A stretch of 64,000 nt of DNA from Rehmannia glutinosa (Eukaryota; Streptophyta; Magnoliopsida; Lamiales; Orobanchaceae). Numbering within the stretch: the first letter of the stretch is position 1; each line of letters opens with the position of its first letter. The notes under the pieces are model-generated. The model had not been told where the DNA came from and ran no database searches. It was given only the letters and a program-made list of their open reading frames with translations. A program made the translations under genes and the position numbers. The stretch lies in contig CM071930.1 of the NCBI GenBank assembly GCA_016081115.2, positions 46,227,335-46,291,334 of the forward strand, read 5' to 3'. Shown here piece after piece: positions 57,835-64,000 of the stretch.

Positions 57835-58570
57835 TCAAGAGATTTTTTTTTTGATTTGAAAATGACTTAATGACTTGTGATTATTTTGAAAGAAAATAAA
57901 ATAAAATAAATAAAAATAAATGAAAACAATTGCACACAAACATCGGGTTGCCTCCTGGTAGCGCTTTAACGCCATATAGCCGACTATGTCACCTAAATAT
58001 GAAGATTTAATCGGGCGAGCCTTGAACTTATGAAAATCCTTAACATCGCCACCTAAGTCAAATTTCAACAATTTACCTTGACGGTCCCATTTTTCTCGCA
58101 CGACATCTTTAAATATGAAATTTTCTGTGGGCACTTCTACATACTGAACATCACATGCTTTCAAGGGTTTATTAGATGGTGTATCAAGCAAAGGATCATT
58201 TTTCCCAATCAAGTTTATCGGAAAACAAGTATCATCTATGTGATTTTTCAAGGGAATTCTAAAGATAACTTTTTCACTCCCTACTCTCAAAATAAGTTTT
58301 CCATCATGCACATCAATGAGAGATTTTGCAGTAGCCAAAAAGGGACGCCCTAGAATTAAGGGAACTTCATTATCATGCATGTCAAGAATAACGAAATCGA
58401 CTGGAAACACGAATTTATCAATGTTGACTAACACATCATGAATAATACCTCCAGGATGTTTAATCGATTTATCGGCTAATTGAATGTCCATCCTAATAGG
58501 TTTAAGTTCACTTAATCCTCGCATGCTTGAATGTTTCATAAGACATCACGCTGATACTAGCTCCCAAGTC
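57835..58570 (-). pseudogene. Athila C protease with DLGAS active site
   Basis: The minus strand has the aspartic protease box DLGASISVMSYETF, with DLGAS at 58570-58556. After a one-base frame change near 58510 it continues with GLSELKPIRMDIQLADKS, GGIIHDVLVNIDKFVFPVDF and VPLILGRPFLATAKSLIDVH. It then reads on through a linker to KARPIKSSYLGDIVGY. Just after this, AAGCGCTACCAGGAGGCAAC (about 57968-57949) resembles the AAAGCGCTTNNTGGGAGGCAAC text often found at the end of Athila/Tat pol. This suggests that everything between protease and the end of pol was deleted. The last codons (FIYFYLFYFIFF) are read-through of low-complexity DNA. Confidence 0.8.
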
Positions 58571-60290
58571 GCCTAGTGCCCTATCAACAGTAAATCATCA
58601 ATTGTGCAAGGGATAATAAAGCTTCATGGATCATTAAATTTTTGTGGTAGTTCATTGGAATGACATTTATCATTCAATTGCACATTTGATAATTTGTTAA
58701 GCTTATTTTCACTAGAATGATGTCATTAAGATCCCTAACATGCTTTGAAGGAGGGTCAACAAATGGAATATTGGCATGTAATTGTTTGAAAGAATCAATG
58801 TACTTACCAAATTTGTCCTCCCTTCTATCTTCTTCTGCTTAGACTCGATAAGGGATCTTGGGCTTGTATTCGCAACCTCCTTTTCATGAGCTTTTCTTTG
58901 GGCATGTCATCCTCCATGTATTTCGCATGGCGGCATTGGCATAATCATGCTCATGTGGAAAACCGTGGTGATTGCCTTTACGTGCTCCCCTTGGGTTTGG
59001 CTCGGATTACCCGACAAACTACCTTGTGGCCTTTTGGAAATCATCTTCGCAATCGCCTATTTGGTTTTCCGACATGGATAGATGCCTCTTGATTTCTCAA
59101 GGATGTTTCCACCGCCGAATCGGGTATCTGTTGATTGCACAAACTTTGTTATAAGATCTTCCAAGTTAGGTTTACCTTGATTTGGCTGAAATCCGAGACG
59201 TGTGTAGATCGGATTGGGATTAGGTCGTGGTTGGCCTTAGTTTCCCAACCGAAATTAGGATGTTGTCGCCACCCAGGATTGTATGTGTTGGCCGTAAGGA
59301 TTACTTGGGTAATTTCGCCTGATTCCCAACGTAATTAGCCTTTTCAAATGAGAGGTATTGTGTGTGGGCAATCCCGATGATTATGCAATCCTCCGCAAGT
59401 TTCACAAGATAAAACATGCGGTGGCGGTGGTTTAGGAGCCGCTAGATCGTTGATCTTTTGGGTCAAAGCTTCGACTTGTGCAACTAGTGTAACCACTACA
59501 TCCGCATTATAAACACCCACTGCTCACAGTTTTACCTCGACGGATTGCCATTGATAGCCATTCATGGCCATTCCCTCTATCGATCTTGGGCGCTTCCGTG
59601 TTTTATTGTTCAAAGTTCCCCACCGCCGATCAATCATTTGCCTTGTTGACGAGAGTAGCCCATTGTAAAAGGTTTGACTTGCATCCAAATATGAAGACCA
59701 TGATGTGGGCATTTCCGCAATAATTCTTTGAATCTCTCCTGCAAGTGTCATACAAAGTCTCGCTGCCTTCTTGAGTGAATGAAGAGATTTCATTCCTCAA
59801 TCGTGCGCTTTTGGCTAGGTGGAAAATACTTCAAAAGGAAATTTTCGCCATGATGCTCCATGTTGTGATAATTCCCTTTGGCAAAGTATTTAGCCATTGT
59901 TTAGCCCGTCCTCGAAGAGTAAATGGGAATAGCGCAGACGGATGGAATATCGTAGACCCCATTGATTTTGAATGTATCGCAGATTTCGAGGAAATTTGGG
60001 ATATGATTATTCAGATCTTCGCCTAGTAGGCCGTCAAATTGAACAAACTGTTGCACCATCTGAATGACATTTGGTTTTATTTCAAAATTATTGGCGGCAA
60101 CAATGGCCTCACGATACTAGATGACGTGTCAGCTCCATGGATGGTTTGGCGAGTCATACATAGTTCTTTGTTCATCCGCCATGCCGAAATCTTTGCTTTC
60201 GTTAATATCTTTTGTGTGGTATGTATTAGTACTTTCCTCTGTGTTGCTACCGGCGGTGTCGCGCTTCCAAATTCGACGACGAGTAGGCAT
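58571..60290 (-). pseudogene. Athila C gag with zinc knuckle
   Basis: The start is the ATG at 60290 (MPTRRRIWKRDTAGS). Capsid pieces follow: NNFEIKPNVIQMVQQFVQFD, GLLGEDLNNHIPNFLEICDT, GVYDIPSALFPFTLRGRAKQ, WLNTLP, AGEIQRIIAEMP and LDASQTFYNGLLSSTRQMID. A zinc knuckle CETCGGLHNHRDC lies at 59406-59369. Frames change near 60120, 59790 and 59524. Gag of this type packages element RNA; the copy itself is not intact. Confidence 0.8.
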
Positions 60291-60423
60291 GCACTACGGT
60301 AAATAGAGAGGATAAGTGTAATCCAAAACTTACAAAGATGGATAAAAAGAAAGATGATGGTAAAATAAAAATAATAAAAAAAATGATTAAATTAACAAAA
60401 AAAAGTGTTCTTAATATTACAAT

Positions 60424-60440
60424 CCCCGACAACGGCGCCA
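60424..60440 (-). promoter_or_regulatory. Primer-binding site of Athila C
   Basis: The minus strand reads TGGCGCCGTTGTCGGGG, six bases after the LTR terminus. This is the usual Athila/Tat primer site (tRNA-Asp type). Confidence 0.88.
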
Positions 60441-60446
60441 AAAACT

Positions 60447-61463
60447 TGATGGCTCAAAAACTACCTTTAAAACCGTAGGCAAGTGCACCTATTGTTTTAT
60501 AGTATAGATTATTGAGTACCGAGTGTCATTCCCACGAGGATTGTAAGTACTAATAATTATTGTATTTTTGTTATTTAATATAACAATTTTCAGAGTTTTT
60601 ATTTGATGAATAAGGGAAAAGAATCAAAATTAATAAATTACAATTTGTAAAATGAAGGGAGATTTGTAAAATAAGAAATCAAGGGATAGAGATGGGTTTG
60701 AATGTAAATCCCTATAGAATGTTTTTGTGATTTAACAAGTTAAAAATACAACCATAACCCCTTAAGCAAAAACCATCCTCTTTTAATAAAATCTCATGTT
60801 ATGTGGACCGTAGAAATTCCCGATTTAAGTTAAACCCTTTCTCAAGGTGAAAACTCATAATCTCAAGTTGATTAACTGAAATCTCTTTCTAGTTAAAACC
60901 CCCAAGACAACATTATAACGATTTGTGAATTCCCATATTAGGTTTGACCCTAATCCGTAAGATTTATGTCGCCCTATATCTAAGATTGCATGCAACTCTT
61001 TTCACTTATATAGTTCTATTTCACCATGAATCTCTTGATTTCCTGATGAAAAATAAACTTCAAATCAATATTGTTCATATATCAATTCGAATGAATGAAG
61101 CATAATATAAGTGAATCACACAAAACATGAAGATTTTATTGAAAACATACACAACTTAATCATAAATTCATTCTAGAGCTCGTTACATTCAAACACTAGG
61201 AGTTTAGCTACACATGATTTTGACCAAAGAATAAATTACACAAGAAGATTTAAGTATTGTAGACATGGTGTACTTATCTTTCTCAAAATCTCAATTGACT
61301 TCTTTCTTGATTGATGATGTTGCTCTAAGCCTTCTTATCCAATGTTGCTACAAGCTTACTCCTGCAAGACCTCTTGATCTCCAATGTCTAATGAATTTAA
61401 TAAATGAATCTATGAATCTGATGAATTCAATGTCCTTCCCAACTCAAACTCTTGGCTTTTATA
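60447..61463 (-). repeat. 5' LTR of Athila C, interrupted by copia D
   Basis: 1017 bp matching 54938-55949 of the 3' LTR at high identity, ending abruptly at CTTTTATA where copia D starts. The missing portion begins TGATAAGGG in the 3' copy. Confidence 0.88.
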
Positions 61464-61509
61464 TGTTTGATAAATGGTTTTATCATGATTTTGATGATTT
61501 TGTTTTTAT

Positions 61510-61890
61510 ACCAAAACAATGGTTTTAAAGGTTGTCCAAATACTCCTAAATGATTTAAAATGGTTTTAATATTTTCCGGAGTATTTCTTCAAGTTTTATT
61601 TTCGACAAAAATTGGACAACACATTTAATGATTTTGTATCAATGGGTTTTTACATCCAAACTATGTTTCTAAATGTTGTCATAATACTCCCGATCGGTCT
61701 AAAATGTTTTTACTATTTATCGGGGTATTTCTTGAAGTTTATATCGGACAACACATTTTGTATTAATGTGTCATTTCATCAACACTATGTTCCTAAATGT
61801 TGTCTAAATACTCTCGATTGGTTTAAAATGTTTTTACTATTTTTTCGGAGTATTTCTTGAGTTTTATTTTTGACAAAAGTTGGACAACAT
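61510..61890 (+). repeat. Three ~120-bp tandem repeats in the U3 region of LTR D
   Basis: Each unit holds a CTAAATGTTGTC-like start, AATACTCC, TAAAATGTTTTTACTATTT, GGAGTATTTCTTGAAG and TTGGACAACA. Copies start near 61525, 61660 and 61788. They lie about 450-800 bp upstream of the TATA box. Confidence 0.8.
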
Positions 61891-62328
61891 TTCTGTCTCG
61901 AGGTCAACCTGTCGCCGATAGGGCAACCCGCATCAAGATGAATTTTGGAACAAAAATGAGACGAACTCAAAAATAGACAAAGGCCGACGCGGCCGCTTCA
62001 AGGCCGACGGTCAGGGTCGACGGCCGCCTGGGTGCGATCGTACTTAACGTTTAATTTGAAACAGAACGTTTTTCTCTCTTCAAACCCATGAGGGGGACCA
62101 GTTGGGGTAATGGTCACCCCTTGTAAATGTGCTGTGTTCTTTTCTTTTCTCTTATCACTGCGAGACGGTCGCCTCTATCTTTTGACAAAGAAAATCTAAC
62201 CGCTTGACAAATGCACAACATTTCCTTAAAATGTGGGATTGATTTCTAACAGCTATATTCTTGATTTTTATTGTATTTTTCTCAGATTTTTAATCCCCAA
62301 GAGGAGCCTATGCTTGATCAATCATCTC

Positions 62329-62341
62329 CTATAAATAGAGG
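62329..62341 (+). promoter_or_regulatory. TATA box of LTR D
   Basis: CTATAAATAGAGG fits the plant TATA consensus. It lies 700 bp before the LTR end, so transcription would begin near 62360-62370. Confidence 0.75.
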
Positions 62342-63050
62342 AAGTTTTGAGCAACCAAAACAACCATTGAGATACAATACAACAAGATACACTTCAAGCA
62401 AATATTTGTTCTTCATAGTTATTATTCTTGTTGTAATTTTGCCTAGCTTATCACTTTCACATCCTTGAGGTCTAGGCTATTCTTGATTACACTTTGCACT
62501 CATATTGTAATATTCATTATTGAGTTGTAATCTTGATTTTTGGTCATCATTCAACACAAGACATCCTTGTGAGTATTCTTGTGGTAAGAATACACTTGGG
62601 TGATCTAGGTGCTAGGTGTGAAAAGATTGTGGTAATTTTCTTGTTGAGGTGTTGAAGAATTTGGTATTCTTCAAGGTTGAAGATTGTGGTAATGTTCACA
62701 AGGTGCCGTTGAAGGAAGATTGTGGTAATCTTCAAAGGGTGATTGTGGTAATCTCCAAAGGTGGTGTTGTAGAAGAGTGTGGTGCTCTTCAAGGTGTTGT
62801 AAGTTGAGTTTGTATTAATTTTGGTAATTAATAAAATTCTTTTTCTTTTGGAAATCCATCCCGGATATACTGGGGTGGTAGAGGATTAGGCCCTAGGTGG
62901 GTTGAACCTCTATAAATCGACGTGTGTTGTTTACATTCCGCATCTTTATTATTGTCTTGGCTTGTCTTGTTCGAAAAAGAGGGTAAAATCGAAAAGATGG
63001 AGATAATCTATACAATCCCCTCTAGATTATCATAGTCGCTGACTTACAAG

Positions 63051-63063
63051 TGGTATCAAAGCC
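63051..63063 (+). promoter_or_regulatory. Primer-binding site (initiator tRNA-Met type) of copia D
   Basis: TGGTATCAAAGCC, two bases after the LTR terminus, closely matches the copia consensus TGGTATCAGAGC. Confidence 0.9.
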
Positions 63064-63120
63064 AAACTTTGGCAAGCTCGTTTCACATCGCGTGTGAAGA
63101 GGAACGATCGTCGGCCGCGA

Positions 63121-64000
63121 ATGAAGCTCATCTTACCAAAGACTTCCACCACCAAGCCACCACTATTTGATTCCAAAAATTTTATTTTTGGAAAGAAAGA
63201 ATGGAATGTTATCTACAAGGTTGCGGGTTCGATATTTGGAACATCATCATCAATGGAGAATCTATTCCAATGAAAGACACACCATACACCTCCAAAGCTC
63301 TCAAGGAGCTCAATGATGAAGAAAAGAAAACCATCTCCTTAAATGGTAAAGCTCTCAATATTTTGTATTGTTCACTTACTAATTTGGAATATGAACATAT
63401 TGTAGAATTCAATCGGCTCATGAAGTATGGCAAAAATTAGAAGCCATTCATGAAGTATATGCAAATGAAAGGAGTCAAACAAAAGCATCTACTTCTCAAA
63501 GGGATACAATGTCAAATCTAAGGAACAAGCCTCTTACAACTTCCAACTATGAAGAAGTTGAACATTGTCTTATGGGCATCGAAGAAGAAAACGAGGTATG
63601 TCTTAAACCCTCTACTTCCTATGATATTGTTATAAAAAATGATTATAGTGATTTGCAAAATGATTTTGATGATCTTCAAAATGAATTCCAAAGCTTGCTT
63701 GTTAAATACAAAAATTTGAAAAATGAATTCAATGTTTTGAAAAATGATAAGGATAGTTTATTTACTTCCTATGAATCACTATCTTGTGCTCACTCCACCA
63801 CACTTGACAAGGTTAGAAACCTTGAAAATGAAAATAGTACTCTTGTTGAGGAGATTAATTGTATGAAAAAGGATTTATCAAAATCCAACTCGAGTACCGA
63901 TAAAATGACCAATATTGTTGATGTTCATAGTTGTAATAAATTGAAACAAAGACTTGATCATAAGCCTAGTGTTGTTAACCATATGAAAAGAAATCAAGTC
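63121..64000 (+). pseudogene. Gag of copia D, frameshifted and cut by the window edge
   Basis: The ATG at 63121 begins MKLILPKTSTTKPPLFDSKN. After a frame change near 63180 the capsid reads MECYLQGCGFDIWNIIINGE and YCSLTNLEYEHIVEFNRL. A second change near 63416 leads into AHEVWQKLEAIHEVYANERS and CLMGIEEENEVC. A long polar coiled coil with KYKNLKNEFNVLKNDKDSLF then stays open to base 64000. The wording is of the SIRE-related gag group. Both breaks are single-base shifts. Confidence 0.82.

Larger units (their letters stand above)
54938..61463 (-). mobile_element. Athila-type non-autonomous gypsy C
   Basis: On the minus strand: part of the 5' LTR (61463-60447), PBS, gag, protease, a short 3' region, hairpin, PPT and 3' LTR (56606-54938). 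There is no reverse transcriptase, RNase H or integrase between protease and PPT. Copia D interrupts the 5' LTR at 61464, so its first ~650 bp lie beyond the window. GCAAT (54933-54937) is the candidate duplication. Confidence 0.85.
61464..63048 (+). repeat. 5' LTR of copia D
   Basis: It starts TGTTTGATAAATGG and ends GACTTACA at 63048. It contains three tandem ~120-bp repeats (61510-61890), a GC-rich stretch (61975-62035), a TATA box CTATAAATAGAGG at 62329-62341, and GATTGTGGTAATCTTC repeats at 62625-62760. The start is set by the break in the host LTR, not by a second copy. Confidence 0.8.
61464..64000 (+). mobile_element. Ty1/copia D, 5' end (LTR, PBS, gag), innermost layer
   Basis: A plus-strand element inside the LTR of C. 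It has a 1.6-kb LTR, a primer site and a gag frame that is open to the edge of the window. Its LTR 3' end is the same family as 1003-1375. TTATA (61459-61463) is the candidate duplication. Confidence 0.85.

Overview
The window is plant nuclear DNA, almost certainly from a eudicot. The evidence is Ty1/copia elements of the SIRE type primed by initiator tRNA-Met, Ty3/gypsy elements of the Athila type and chromovirus-like LTRs, L1-type LINEs with a C-terminal RNase H, hAT and Harbinger MITEs, and two plant nuclear genes with plant-specific architecture. No bacterial operon, CRISPR array, tRNA or rRNA gene was seen. Most of the sequence is transposable element. Only about 7 kb (19.7-26.8 kb) looks like ordinary genic DNA.

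Layout. 1-6.9 kb: a copia fragment (I, plus) ending at 1375 inside an Athila pol remnant (J, minus, 1376-3470), then a scrap of chromovirus-like LTR, then a copia LTR-PBS-gag piece (H, minus, to 6899). 6.9-8.94 kb: a 5'-truncated LINE. 8.94-9.82 kb: a chromovirus-like LTR. 10.185-15.6 kb: a nearly full-length L1-type LINE bounded by a 13-bp target-site duplication. 15.6-19.5 kb: T-rich repeats, another LTR remnant and a Harbinger-like MITE. 19.7-21.6 kb (minus): a broken R2R3-MYB gene of the MYB98/MYB119 class. 22.6-23.2 kb: a hAT-like MITE. 24.1-26.8 kb (minus): a REB1/TTF-I-like Myb protein gene with a probable 5'-UTR intron. 27.2-27.8 kb: a hAT-like MITE with a perfect 8-bp target-site duplication.

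27.9-64 kb reads as one nested stack. Gypsy element G (plus) is interrupted at 29371 by a copia LTR (E, minus). E is interrupted at 29913 by Athila F (minus), and F at 33793 by SIRE-type copia A (minus). A carries three insertions: a second copy of its own family (B, 37577-51330, with the duplication ATGAT on both sides), a hAT-like element (53793-54881), and Athila derivative C (54938 onward, minus). C is interrupted at 61463 by copia D (plus), which runs off the window. The right-hand parts of G, E, F, A, C and D therefore lie beyond base 64000.

A and B have a long region after RNase H (about 5.4 kb in B) that is env-like or 'plant transposon protein'-like. C keeps LTRs, PBS, gag, protease and PPT but has no reverse transcriptase or integrase, so it looks non-autonomous. 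Two Athila families (C and F) share a hairpin just upstream of the polypurine tract with a compensatory T-A to C-G change. Both host genes carry several one-base frame breaks, some at homopolymers, so sequence error must be separated from true decay.
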